NCBI GenBank assembly: GCA_010093515.1 | Contig: MU001675.1 | Location: forward strand, 763,371-827,370 | DNA from: Lineolata rhizophorae | Lineage: Eukaryota; Ascomycota; Dothideomycetes; Lineolatales; Lineolataceae | Direction of reading: 5' to 3' | Length of the DNA: 64,000 bases | Shown here: piece after piece, positions 23,967 to 35,048 of the stretch | Numbering within the stretch: the first letter of the stretch is position 1 | Layout of the letters: each line of letters starts with the position of its first letter | Notes under the pieces: generated by a model | The model's input: the letters and a program-made list of their open reading frames with translations, nothing else | Told to the model about the DNA's origin: nothing | The model's database searches: none | Program-made: the position numbers and the translations under genes

Positions 23967-25830
23967 TCACCCCCACTCCTCCCGATACGCCCTGCTCTGC
24001 CAAAACCCACACCTCCTATCCACCGCTCCATCCGTCCCCACCGTGATCCCCTCATCGCTAAACCTCGTGCACTTCCTCTCCGGCCCATACGCCGGCATAT
24101 CGCGCGGCCTCCCCTCCGCCACAAAGCTCGCCAGCGCCATCTGGATCGCATTGGCGACCGTGCCGTTCACCCCGGCCGGCCCCGGCACGTCGACCTCGCT
24201 CCCGCCCCAGAACGTGTACGGCACGTCGTAGGCGTGCAGCGCCGGCGGCACCGCGAACTCGTACGCGTGCAACCCGGCGCCCCCCTGGAGCGCGATGCCA
24301 AGGTCGCGCGCCGCGCAGTCGAAGCCCGCCTCGGACAGGATGCGCGCCGCGCGCTGCACCGGGTCCGCGTAGCGCAGCTCGCCCGCCCGCCCGTAGTCGG
24401 CCGGGTACAGCGTGCTCGTCACGTAGCGGATCGCCGACTCCGTGATCCCCGGCAGTAGCTGCCGCATGAAGTCATGCAGAGAGTCGTCGTAGCGCGCGGC
24501 GTCGGGCTGCGTGAAGAGAAGCCCTTCGAACGAGACGCGTGACGCCATCACGGGGATGCCGGTGTCGAAAGTGGGCGGCGAGTTGAGGAGGCCGTGGTCG
24601 GGCATGGTGGGCGCGAAGATGCCGTCGACGGCGGGGCCGAAGGGCGGGAATGCGAAGATGGACTTCGTGTTGACTTGGAGAGAGTTGGCGCGCATCAGGT
24701 CTTCGCTCGGTAGTGCACGAAGAGACTGTAACGAATCGGCGCCTGCGAGCTCGAGGAAGGTGTTGAAAGTCTCGTCTTGGGCTTCGCGGGTGCTGATATC
24801 GATGTATCCGGGACTTTGGATAATGGCCTGCTGAAAGGGAGTCCCGAAATGGCCTCCATATGCCTGCAGCGATCGTCAACGCCTCTACGGACAGCGAACG
24901 AAACTTTAGAGAAAGGATACTAACCGCGAGCTGGAACATCACGGAACCGGCACCAGCGCTCTCTCCCATCACCGTGATTCTGTTAGGGTCACCCCCGAAG
25001 CGGAATATATTTTGCCGGACCCACTCCAGCGCCATCCGCTGGTCTAGGAGACCTGCGTTTGCCACGCCACCCATCTGGACTGTGGAACCTGCGAGAAAGC
25101 CAAACGCGCCAAGCCGGTAATTGATAGACACGAATACCATCTTCTCGATTCCAGCAACGTCGAGACGCGGATACAGACCGGAAAGATCGCCGTAGAAGTC
25201 CTTTGACCCCGTCGTGTACGACCCGCCGTGAATCCAGACTAGCACCGGCGCGCCCGGCTTGGGTGGTGAGAATACCGCAGTTGGTTGACCCACCGCGGAT
25301 TGTAGGGCGTCCTTTGGCGCCATCACATCTAGGTAGAGACAGTCTTCTGTTTCTTGCGGGCCTGGCGTGACAGGTGTGGTGTCAAGCTCCGGGATCGCAA
25401 TTTGTCCCAGTGGAACTCCGGACAGATACTGAGATGCGAATGAGGATGCAACAGACCACGCCGGCACCGGAGCCTGCGGACACTTCCTTCCGCCAAATCC
25501 AGTGTGGACGTTGAATCGATCAGCCATTGGCAGCATGGGAGCAGTGAAACGAAGGTTGCCGGTTGGCGGCGCAGCGTAAGGGATGTCCTGGAAGAAGAAG
25601 AAGTTGCCAGTTGCCTGCGATAGCGGTCAACACCTGCACGTGGCACTAAGATGGGGATACTGATCTACGTCGCTTACATTGAAGTATGTGGCCTGATGGA
25701 TGCTGTAGAAGAGGTCGACAATTGGCAGCATCGTGGGGTCGGTTTCGGGTGCCGGGTAGCCGCTGACAGAGAAGGGGGTGAGGGCAAGGAGCCACACAAC
25801 GAAAAGTTGAAGTCGCACCATGACTGCCAT
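23967..25830 (-). CDS. Secreted type-B carboxylesterase/lipase
   Basis: Three exons (25830-25678, 25614-24925 and 24863-23967) encode 579 aa. A signal peptide is clear: MAVMVRLQLFVVWLLALTPF followed by SVSGYPAP. The alpha/beta-hydrolase core shows the oxyanion segment WIHGGSYTTGS, the EDCLYLDV motif, and the nucleophile elbow GESAGAG with Ser at residue 270. The likely acid is Glu in SFEGLLF and the likely His is in ALHAYDVPYTFWG. The family hydrolyses carboxylic esters, from triglycerides to plant or xenobiotic esters; substrate cannot be read from sequence. The protein should enter the secretory pathway. The junction TYFNATGNFFFFQDIPYAAP supports the first intron. The 3' part is G-rich on the coding strand. 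Confidence 0.92.
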
Positions 25831-27455
25831 GCTGCCGGAGTGTAGATATTTAAGGTAAAGAAAATGAGAAAGGATCTTTATATGGAGAACTCTAGAAGAA
25901 ACGCATAAATAAAGAACTAGGGCGAGCGTAAGTACTGAAATGGGAGACGACCGCCGATCTACAGTGAATGCTAGCGCACATGTGAATTTCACCAGCTAAG
26001 AAGACTTGCCAGTTATACCACAAGAAAACAGGCGTCATTTGTTCCGGGCAGACGTTCAGTGGTGATGGTCAGTTGGCACCACCGGGCAAGGCAAGTACCA
26101 AGCAACGCTACCATGGTGACTGGCAGGGACAAAAGTGAAATGCCCAGTCTAATATAGAGCGGCCCATTGCCTATCACCACCGAGTAAATTGAAAGAATGA
26201 AGAGTTCTAGTGCTATTGCACTAGCAGACGGTCCACATAAAGGAAGTTGGAAGGCACAGATGGGAAAGCCATGGACAAATGTATACTCTACCGTCGAGAG
26301 ACAGACAGCCCAAAAACTCGTCCGGTGACCACTCCGGATATGGAAGAGCTGCAGGCACATCTGGGCCATATGACAGCCGCTTAGGAAAAGCCTAGCGGAA
26401 GATTATTGAAGCGGGTAAAAAACTCCGACGACGCTGGCCCAAGGCGGCCAAGCACGGCGCACGGCAATATGTCTTTAATCATTTCGGAAGCGGACGCGCG
26501 GGACGATTCGCCCAGTTCTGGCGCGCGACGCTCGTGTTAGTATAAAGGCGCCTGCGAGAGCGTTTGCGGCCTTGCCGCTTTCCGCAGCGAGCCGCCCAAG
26601 ATTTTTCCGATGCGGAGTGTGGGCGGTGCCAGTTGCGGGATCGCAGGCTGGGGGTCGTCAAGTCGACGTCGCGGTCTTGGCGGGGTCGTGGGCCAGGGAT
26701 CACAGCTGCGATTTTCCGCCCGGGCCACCCCGCCTACCCGGACGGGGGCAGCGGCCGAGACACCGAGCGCGGGCCGCGTGGGGCAACCGGCGGTTCCCTC
26801 GCGGGATGCGGATCCGGGCAAGCCACGCGCGCGGGAGGAAGCGGAATTACTTGCAGGCGGGCGGTTGGATGGGATTGAAGGCGCCAGAAAGCGGCACGGG
26901 CACGAGCTCTCCGAGAGTGCCAACGGGCCGCGCGCTGGCGGTCTAGCTGTGTTCTCCGGCGGCGCCCTGCATCACTTGACCATTGCTAAGCCTGTACACA
27001 GCATGATAGAACGGACAACAGCGCTTGGGGGTATGTGAATGTATACTGCGGAAACTCAAGAGACCGTCTCCTGAACCGAACGCTTCCGCTCGACGAACGC
27101 GAAGTCTGCTCCAATCCCATCCCAAAGCACTCGAACCGCACCACTTGTCGTCCCGCTCGTCGAGGTGCGGCTTCCGGGTTGGGTCGGGGCCTTGTTGTTT
27201 GTTTCGCTCCTGCCGCTTCCGGCCACCGACCCGTCGAAACACTCCCCCCACGTATCCATCGAGAGACGCGCAAAATCGCTATTGGAACAAAGGTGATCCC
27301 TGCTGTTGTAAAGACAGTTGTCGCTCACGACGAGGATCCGCCCGTCTAGTTCTATGATTATTATACGGTACAGGTAAGAGAAATGGCTCGGTACGAGGGA
27401 GGCTTCCCAAAAAAAAAAAAAAGAAAAGAAAAGGTATATATCCATGCTTTTGAAA
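25831..27455. other. Intergenic region between the carboxylesterase and the ammonium transporter
   Basis: 1.6 kb with no supported gene. A TATAAAG on the plus strand at 26539-26545 precedes a GC-rich block (26560-26950) with overlapping open frames in all + frames, the longest 142 codons from 26610. None has a recognisable domain. A hydrophobic 118-codon open frame on the minus strand (26013-26369) also lacks homology I can recognise. Confidence 0.4.
25876..25884 (-). promoter_or_regulatory. TATA-like element upstream of the carboxylesterase
   Basis: On the minus strand the sequence CATATAAAG lies about 45-55 nt before the start at 25830. This position and orientation suit a core promoter with a short leader. 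Confidence 0.4.
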
Positions 27456-29244
27456 TCAATCCACCTTCTGCGCGGCATCGGGCTGAACTTGCTCTTTGGA
27501 GCTCTCCGACTGCGCCTGCGGGTGCTGCATGCGCGAGGCGGGCGTCATGACGCCGTAGCTGGACAGGTCGAGGCTGAGGATCTGCTCCTCGACGTCGTTG
27601 AGGTACTTGAAGTCGAGGCCGTTAAGCTCGTCCTCCTCGCTCGCGCGGAGGTGCATGCCGGGGATCTTGCCGATGACGAAAAGCAGCAGGCACGAGATGA
27701 AGAAGGACCACGCCGCGCACGTCACGGCTGCCGCGAGCTGGTAGCCCATCTGCTTCCAGTTGTGGTCCCACCAGCCGCCGTCGTAGGAGTCGCCCGAGAC
27801 GCCGTCCAGCGCCGGGATGGTCGACGCGGCGAAGAAGCCCGTCATGATGTCGCCGACAACACCGCCAACGCCATGGATGGCGAAGATGTCGAGCCCCTCA
27901 TCAATGTTGATCAAGTACTTGTACTCTAGAATGTGCGTTAGTTGAGTCGGTCGAAGGGATCTTGGCATCGTCCAGCAGTCACTTACTCATAGCGAAGAAG
28001 CAGCAGCATGAGGTAAGGAATCCGACGAGAGCGGACGTTTCGACGGGCACATAACCGGCTGCAGGCGTGATGCCAACCAATCCCGAGATAATGCCCGAGC
28101 AGAAGCCAATGATGCTGAACTTCTTCGTGAAGATGTATTCCGCCAGAACCCACGCGATACCACCACCGCAAGCAGCAAGATTGGTGTTGACGACGACGTA
28201 GACGCTGCGGATGGTAAGATTGGCCGTACTCGCGCCGTTGAAAGCGAACCAGCCAAGCCAGATAAGAATAGTTCCGAGGCCGACTAGGAATGGGTTGTGA
28301 CCACGGAAATGCGGGATTTTGCTGTGCAGCGACTCGCCCTTGGGATCAAGGCGCTTTCCAAGCATGAGAGACCAAGCGAGGGCACCGAAGCCGCTAGCAA
28401 TGTGCACGGGGCCAGAGCCCGCAAAGTCGTAGACGCCGAGGTTGTAGAGCCAGCCGCTCGGGTTCCACTCCCAGTACGCAAGGCTACTCTAGTCAGTCGA
28501 ATGCATTCCTGCTATTGGCCTTCTGGGTCTGCCAACTTACAAGTAGTACACGAAGGTTGTCCAGCACAATAGGAAAAGCATGCTTGGCCACAGCCGTCCA
28601 CGTTCAAGCATGGCACCAGCCAAAATCATGGCGGTAGCGGTGACGAAGGTGAAACCGAATGCGGCATACGAAATATCGGGGATATCGGAATTGGCCAGGG
28701 AGGGGTACGCGACAACGTCGTGCAGAACAGCCTTGGACATGTCTCCAAGGATTGGGTTTGTCGTGGGAGCTTCATACAGTGAGTAGCCATATATCCAGAA
28801 TTGAATACCGACAGCGGAAGCACAGAACAAGGACTGGAAGATCATGGTCAAAGCATGTCTCCGGCGGTGCATGCCAGCATAAAGGAAGCCGATAGCCTGG
28901 TTAAATTAGTATTTTAGTGACAAGGTTGATTCTAAAATTGCACGTGGGTCGAAATACCGGTGTAATCTGCCTACAGAATAGTTAGCATCCGGTCGCCTAG
29001 ACTGAAAATTCAATGATCAAATCACTTACCAGCACAACGCAGTCGCGACCAACATCCAGCAAAGATCACCCTAAAAAAGTCGACAAATGTTAGAAATTGG
29101 TGTCCGATCGTGTAGGACGAAATACCGGGGAAGGCGTACCTTGTCATACGGCGCATTCACGTTTACCAGACGGGGGTCACCGCCGTCGCGCGCCTCGCTC
29201 CAGGGCGGCCATTCCGTCACGGGCGGGATCTCGTCCGACGACAT
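27456..29244 (-). CDS. Ammonium transporter of the AMT/MEP family
   Basis: Six exons: 29244-29140, 29070-29030, 28970-28958, 28896-28541, 28483-27987 and 27925-27456, encoding 493 aa, typical for fungal Mep proteins. About eleven membrane helices are expected. Family signatures include GDLCWMLVATALCW, AIGFLYAGMHRRRHALT, GPVHIASGFGALAWS (first pore His) and IFAIHGVGGVVGD (second pore His), then a hydrophilic C-terminal tail. The protein imports ammonium across the plasma membrane and may act as a nitrogen sensor. Exon 3 is a micro-exon of only 13 nt (GCAGATTACACCG, giving QITP); without it the frame is lost. Nitrogen-repression (AreA/NIT2) control is usual for the family but not demonstrated here. 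Confidence 0.95.
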
Positions 29245-31747
29245 GGTTGATCGGGTTTGGGAAACCAAAAAGAAGTCCCAAAAAAAAGGGGGGGGGCGGA
29301 CGCGGACGAGGAACGCTGCGGGGAGTAGAGTATCAGGGTCCAAGTCGAGCGACCAAGGACAGACCTGAAAAATATATAAGAAAAGGTTGGAGTGACGTTG
29401 CGGAGTGTAGGCTTGGTAGGCCGGCGCGCTGCAAATAAGCTGCAGAGCTGGGCAAGCAAGGTCGGTGTCCCCGACGACAGGGTGTGTGTGCGACCTATTT
29501 CTTTCACCTCGAGGTTCGACTCCTGGGCAATTGATGTCTACTGCTCCAGCAGGCAGACGAGACGGGCGACAATCGTCCCATCCCGCGTGCGGCAGGCATG
29601 GACACGACGACCTTTATACAGAAGCAGGGAGGCATGGCCGGCCGGGGGGGACAATCACGGCCGCCACAGCAGTGGCTCTCTGGGACAACCAGGCGTTCGC
29701 GGGTAGCTGGCCGCCGGGATGGATCCCCCCATGGCCGCGACCTAGGGAAGCCCGGGCGCTAAGTTGGCGCGCTGCCGCGGGAAGGGGGAGGGACCGAGGG
29801 ACCACTGGAAAGCTGGATTATTTGTTCGCATCGGGTTTAGCGGGCGCTTGGCGGCCTTCGCAGCGGAGGTCTTGGAAATGTCTTGGGGCGGGCTTGGGGA
29901 GGGCTTGAATTGGCCTGACGGGGTCTTGCCGGGCGCGGCGGCGAGGCTTGGCCCGGCGGAGCAGATAACGGGCGCCGTCGTCGCCGTCGGTCCCGTCGTC
30001 CGCGGCTTCTCATTGCGCCCATGTACGCGTGCGCGCGACAAGTGGGATGCCTCCCTTATCAAGATCCACCGCTGGGGCCCGCTTGGCGGGTGGGTCCGCC
30101 GCCCGCCGCCAGGCCCGCTGTGCGGCACGTACTACGTAGGTACATACTTACAGTACGCATGTACTCCGTAAGGTAGTTCGGCAGCTATGTGGTAGGTAGT
30201 CTGACTCTGTCGTAGTACGTTTCGTGATAAGGGCCAGTCGTGCGTCGGTCGGCGCGTTTGAACAGCCCGCGCCACTCTGCGCCTGAAATTCCAGAACCTT
30301 TCCACTAGGAGAGTGCCTGCTCCGCCATACGTCTCTCCGCCCGGCTAGGGTGTAGCAGGTCCGAGCGACCGCCGAGAGAATCACTCCAGCGTGCCGCGCT
30401 CGGGAAAGGGCCCTCGGCCCTGTCCTTATCGCCTTCGAGTATGGGTGGTGGAGTTGCGCCGTCCAGCACGCGAAAACGGGCTGCGAGGGTAATCGACGAC
30501 AGCCCATAGGTGGATACGGCTGCACCTCCGATGATTGAAATTCTCTGGGCATCTTGGCGGTCAGGATGCGTCAACTCTTGGAGCTGGGGCCAAGTCTCCT
30601 TGAACGCTTGGTCATTACTGGCCCACGAGTGGTCCCGACATCTCATCCAGTGCGCAACAACAGCAGTGCGATCCCGAGGCGATGGCTCATTTACCTGCCT
30701 TCTTCTATTGTCTTTACATGCGTTTTCGGACGCCTACAGGTGGCGGGAAGGTACCCGTGGGTTCGGACGTGCTGCATCGCGCTGCAGGAGGCGGCGTGGG
30801 CAGCGTCGCAATACGATTGGCTCGTGTCTATATTTGATGTCGGTCGCGTCTGATTGGTCGGGCTCAGCCCTTATCTCTCCTACTTCTAACAACCTCACTC
30901 TAGCGTCAGCGCAGCCGAAGAGGCGCGAGCGGGAACGAGCGGTTCCAGTGCCCCGGGCTGGGAAACTCGATAGTCGAACCGTTTCTGCTGATGCCTGGTG
31001 GAATCGAGCGTATGGTCCGGTACCTTTTACCTGGGCGGTATAGCAACTCCATGCCATGTGGGCAGCAGGATAGCCCGGCCCAAAACAGCACCATGGACCG
31101 CGTGCCTTCGTGGGACGACGACAACCAAAACGTGGCGACCAACGCGGGCCGTCTCCGGGGATGCGGACGACGGGACTGCTAGGATGGACTAGCCCATAGG
31201 TTCTCAAAATTTTCACTGATCGATGCCGATTTTCTAGTGGTGGTTGACGACTCGAAACGTCGCCAGCTGCCCTACGGAGGCAAATGCCACGCGCCAACAG
31301 GGCCGATCTACAAGGTTACCATATTCGTCGATCTTTCCCCGGCCGGTGGTGCGACTGCAGAACCCCAGACGTCATTCTGTTACTCCACCTCTTGACACAA
31401 GACAAGTCTCCCTTCCCTTTGCAATTTGGTTTCGGTTTGCGATTTCGATTCGTAAATCGGACGGTTGTATTAATACAGCTTGCGCACTTCAACAGCAACT
31501 TGACGGCTGCCTTGGCATATAATACAATGGGTCGGCTCACCTTTCGATTAACGGACCACTTCGCTGGTGATAGTCGAATGAGATGAGCCTAGTTCCAGAA
31601 TCGACGGGATAAATCTCCGGACGCCTCTCCCAATGCAGAGTAAGATGCGGAGATCCATCTTCTAGTTGCAAAACAAATGAAAGGCAAAAAAAAAAACATT
31701 ACGGTTAGATGAAATCAACCTGATAGTCCGCAGATACTTGTGACACA
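29245..31747. other. 2.5-kb intergenic region upstream of the ammonium transporter
   Basis: It separates the transporter start from the 3' end of the LETM1-like gene. No open frame here has a domain or a credible splice model. A cluster of GTAC/TAGGTAC-like words at about 30128-30175 is partly palindromic. Several HGATAR words occur upstream of the transporter but not more than chance predicts. No tRNA found. Confidence 0.5.
29371..29379 (-). promoter_or_regulatory. TATA-like element upstream of the ammonium transporter
   Basis: The minus strand reads TTATATATT about 130 nt before the start at 29244, in a locally AT-rich patch of an otherwise GC-rich promoter. Confidence 0.35.
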
Positions 31748-33169
31748 TCACTGCATTCCCAAGTCCACGGTCTTGACCCAATCCCCTAGCTCCTTCCTGC
31801 AGGTCCCCTCGTCCTTGCCCCTCACATCCAGACCTCTCTCAGCACACGCCTTCTTCACCTCCTCTGCGCTCAGCGCCGCCACGCCAGCACCCTTAGCGTC
31901 CCGCATGATCATGGCGTCGTCGTACGCCAGGTAGCGCACGCGTTGCCGGATGGTGTAGCGCAGGTACACGTCCCACGGGAGGGGCACCACCTCCGGGATG
32001 TGGTCCCAGAAGTGCGCGTGCAGGTCCAACGCACGAGCCATGTGCAGTAGCGCCCTGCGGTCGAGGTGGGGCAGCAGAACCTCGAGTAGCATGGGACGAG
32101 GCACGTAGAGGCGTTCAGGGGAAGACGGCGGTGGCCGGCTCGAGGACGCGTAGGGAGCGTTCATAGCGCCGCCAACGATGGGATCCAGACCAAACCGCCG
32201 CCGCATGCTCGCCACGGCCTCCATCAACTCCTTCCTGCCCAGCGCCAGCGTCTTGCCCTCGAGCGCCAACCACGGCGTCACGGCCACGACGGGCATGCCC
32301 TGCGTGGCCTTGCGCTGCGCCCGCTCGAGCAGCTTCTTCGCCGCGTCCGCGCGCCGGTCCTCTCCGCGCCACAGGTCCGCGTCCACCTGCGACGGGATCC
32401 GGCACGGCCACGGCACGGCGTTGGAGAAGGCGAACACCACCAGTGGCAGCCACTCGCCGACTAGGATGAAGAGCACCGCGAAGAACGGCAGCCGCGATAT
32501 GTCGAACGCGTTGCGGACGAGCAGCTGGTACTCGGCGCGAGTCCAGCCGGGCATCGGAAGCGCGCAGGCGAAATTGTTGCTGCTGCTGCTGCTGCTGTGG
32601 GGTGCAGCCGAGGAGAGAGTAGGCGCGGCCCGTTGCCGGTTTTGCTTGCGGAGAGCCTTAGCCGCCTTGTGGTTTCGCCAGACGGCCTTGACGCCGTCCT
32701 TATAGAAGCGCGCGTAGATCTTGCCGGTTTGGAAGAGGTAGTGCGCGAAGGATTGGTCCTCGCTGCGCGACGGCACATCGATACGGGCGGGAAGCGTCGA
32801 AACTGGCGGGTTGACGCCATCGAATTTCGCGACGGACTGACCCGCGTTGGGCTGATCGACTTGTTGGCCTGCGTCACGCGGCGGCTTCGAAGCGGGCACA
32901 TTCTGGGCTGGAATCGAGCGAGAAGGCGCCGAGGCTGTCTTTGATGCCGTATTGGCGGATGACCTCAATTGGGATGTCGAGGTGTAGTGGCGGGCGGGAA
33001 AGTAGAGAAATGTCGGCGTAGGTGTGTCGGGAATCGGGCTCCATCGCGAATTGAGCGGTAGGTAGCCGGCCGATGCGCGAAGGGTGTGGATCGACGAGGC
33101 CCGCACCAGGCCAGAAAGAGCCCCATTTGCTGGCCTAGACAGCATTGATGCGGCGGCGTAGGCAGACAT
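31748..33169 (-). CDS. LETM1-domain mitochondrial inner-membrane protein
   Basis: Single exon, 473 aa from the ATG at 33169 (MSAYAAASMLSRP). An in-frame start 33 nt further up is less likely because the presequence begins cleanly at 33169. The first 60 residues are rich in Ser, Arg and Ala, as in mitochondrial targeting sequences. A hydrophobic segment (FFAVLFILVGEWLPLVVFAF, about residues 230-250) precedes a LETM1-type ribosome-binding domain that ends in the typical LPWDVYLRYTIRQRVRYLAYDD helix and a short SAP-like tail (EEVKKACAERGLDVRG). Mdm38/LETM1 proteins support mitochondrial translation-product insertion and K+/H+ exchange; this divergent member may be a paralogue. The gene is divergent from eIF3k. 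Confidence 0.85.
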   Translation of the reverse strand: MSAYAAASMLSRPANGALSGLVRASSIHTLRASAGYLPLNSRWSPIPDTPTPTFLYFPARHYTSTSQLRSSANTASKTASAPSRSIPAQNVPASKPPRDAGQQVDQPNAGQSVAKFDGVNPPVSTLPARIDVPSRSEDQSFAHYLFQTGKIYARFYKDGVKAVWRNHKAAKALRKQNRQRAAPTLSSAAPHSSSSSSNNFACALPMPGWTRAEYQLLVRNAFDISRLPFFAVLFILVGEWLPLVVFAFSNAVPWPCRIPSQVDADLWRGEDRRADAAKKLLERAQRKATQGMPVVAVTPWLALEGKTLALGRKELMEAVASMRRRFGLDPIVGGAMNAPYASSSRPPPSSPERLYVPRPMLLEVLLPHLDRRALLHMARALDLHAHFWDHIPEVVPLPWDVYLRYTIRQRVRYLAYDDAMIMRDAKGAGVAALSAEEVKKACAERGLDVRGKDEGTCRKELGDWVKTVDLGMQ

Positions 33170-33301
33170 GGTGAGCTCCCTGGATAGGGTGGAGCGTCGC
33201 AACGAGTCTCAGGGTGCTGACGCGGGACGGAAATTTTCTGAAGAGGCGGATGTGTTGGCGGTTCACCCCGTCTACCGTAGTCTTTCTACGGTCACGGGCT
33301 G

Positions 33302-33309
33302 TCACGTGA
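33302..33309. promoter_or_regulatory. TCACGTGA palindrome in the LETM1/eIF3k divergent promoter
   Basis: A second perfect TCACGTGA, in the 441-bp spacer between the starts at 33169 (-) and 33611 (+). It is the same 8-mer as at 1661 and 50590. An E-box role is inferred. Confidence 0.4.
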
Positions 33310-33610
33310 TGATCCACTGCTACAGTCACTGCTCTTTTCTTTTGTCGCAACGGAAGAGACCCTGAGCTGATACAAACTATGCCCCGACCTCTCTTAAAGA
33401 GCGAGAAGGCTCAGAGCAAGCGTAGAATCCTACGTAGTAGAGAGATTGCGCTATTCGTCCGGAGTAGACCACAGGAAACTCGGTTGCGCTAATATTCGCT
33501 AGCAATAGCCCACCTAACCTCGCCTCCGAATTTTGAAAGTCTGCCCTCCACCAGTGTTCGACCTTGGCCCCGACCTTCACAAACCACCCTATACCCCCTC
33601 CGCCGCCATC

Positions 33611-34714
33611 ATGGCGCCATTTGACTATGCGCCAGACCGGCCGGATAACATCGATGTCATCCTCAATGGCCTGGACCGGTACAACCCGGAGACAACGTCT
33701 GTATTCCAGGACTACGTGATGCAGCAGTGCGAGAACCAGACGTACGACTGCTACGCCAACCTGGCGCTGCTCAAACTGTGAGTCGACCCTCCTCTTTTTT
33801 CCTTTTCTGAGATGCAAGGCCTCCATTTACCTTTATGGGCGGACACTGTGATGACCAAAAACCTACCACAACGTTTCCTATTACCTGAGAGCTCGACAAT
33901 GCTCGTTGACGTTTTAACATTAGCTCTATCTGACTATTCGACCCGATGTCTCCACCACGCTCTCTCCGTTTCTAACTTTGGATCCTAAAAATCCTAAAAC
34001 TAACCTCTCCATATCTCGTGTCACTATACAGATACCAGTTCAACCCGCACCTCACGCGCGACGAAACCATCACCAACATCCTCGTCAAATCCCTCACCGT
34101 CTTCCCCTCGCCCGACTTCTCCCTCTGCCTCTCGCTCCTGCCCTCGCACATCCTCTCCCCGCTCAAGACGTCGCACTCGAACCCGGCCGCCGGCGACGCG
34201 CCCCTCTCCGAAGCCGTGCAGAAGCTCTTCGTGCTCAACAACCTGCTCAACGGCGCCGACTACGCCGCCTTCTGGGCGACGCTCGACAGCGACGACCTGT
34301 ACGCCGACCTGGTTGCCGACGTGGCCGGCTTCGAGGAGCTGATGCGCGTCCGTATCGCTGTCACCGTTAGCGGCGTCATGCGCGAGGTCGACCGCGGCGT
34401 GCTCGAGGGCTGGCTGAATTGCACTGGCAGGGAGTTTGAGCGCTTCGTCTCCGAGGTGTGCCAGTGGAAGGTCGAGGGGAATGTCGTCAAGGTGCCGTTG
34501 AATAAGGAGAACGAGGCTAAGGGGACTGTGGTGAGGGAGAATGTTAAGTTCGATCGTAAGTTAGCCTTGGGTTTTTTTTTCTTACTTTAGTCTAGAGTGT
34601 CAGGGGGGGTCGGGGGGACACTATTGACATAATCTTTCTTCCCCTATGTTGCATGCTAATATCTATACAGAGTTTGCGAGAGTCATCAAGCGAGCATACG
34701 AGCAACCCGCATAG
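33611..34714 (+). CDS. Eukaryotic translation initiation factor 3 subunit K
   Basis: Three exons (33611-33777, 34032-34555 and 34671-34714) encode 244 aa, the standard eIF3k size. The N-terminus carries the family signature [18 protein letters not shown], then [17 protein letters not shown] across the first intron. A HEAT-like helical half is followed by a winged-helix half ([18 protein letters not shown]). It is a non-core subunit of eIF3 on the 40S ribosome, partnered with eIF3l, and is absent from budding yeast. Intron 1 is 254 nt, long for this window. The last exon supplies [14 protein letters not shown]. Confidence 0.95.
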
Positions 34715-35048
34715 AAGTGCACGTCTACATGAAGACAGGTGCGACAGGATAGGTATTGACGATGAATGGTTGGATCCGGCTAGTATCACTGCTGGAGGAC
34801 TGGTGGCGGCGTTTTGGTGTACGGCAAGCAAGGCAGGCTCATTTAGAGGCTACATTAGTTCATGCAGACCAAAAGTCTTGTCTCATCTACACTATGCTAT
34901 GTCATGTCATGTCATCATTTCTCTCTTGAACGCTTTAAAGGATGCATTATCGTTGCACCAACCAAGGTCAACAACATCCCCACAAAAAAACTTTTGCACC
35001 CCTTTTTGATCCGCCCTAAAGCCACAAATGATCTATACCATTGCTCTT
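34715..35048. other. Convergent 3' spacer between eIF3k and TSR4
   Basis: 334 bp containing both 3' UTRs and a short ATGTC repeat (three copies near 34898-34912). No gene seen. Confidence 0.5.

Noticed and set aside
26013-26369. A 118-codon hydrophobic open frame on the minus strand
   Set aside because: Hydrophobic stretches are present, but there is no clear membrane topology, no family match I recognise, and no sign of exons; likely chance.
29500-29530. Another B-box-like ggttcgactcc on the plus strand
   Set aside because: No A-box or cloverleaf pairing upstream within 60-80 nt.
29245-31000. Five HGATAR words upstream of the ammonium transporter (about 29963, 30056, 30225, 30426, 30871), possible AreA/NIT2 sites
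   Set aside because: About five matches are expected by chance in 1.6-1.7 kb on both strands, so the sequence alone gives no support, although nitrogen control of such genes is well known.
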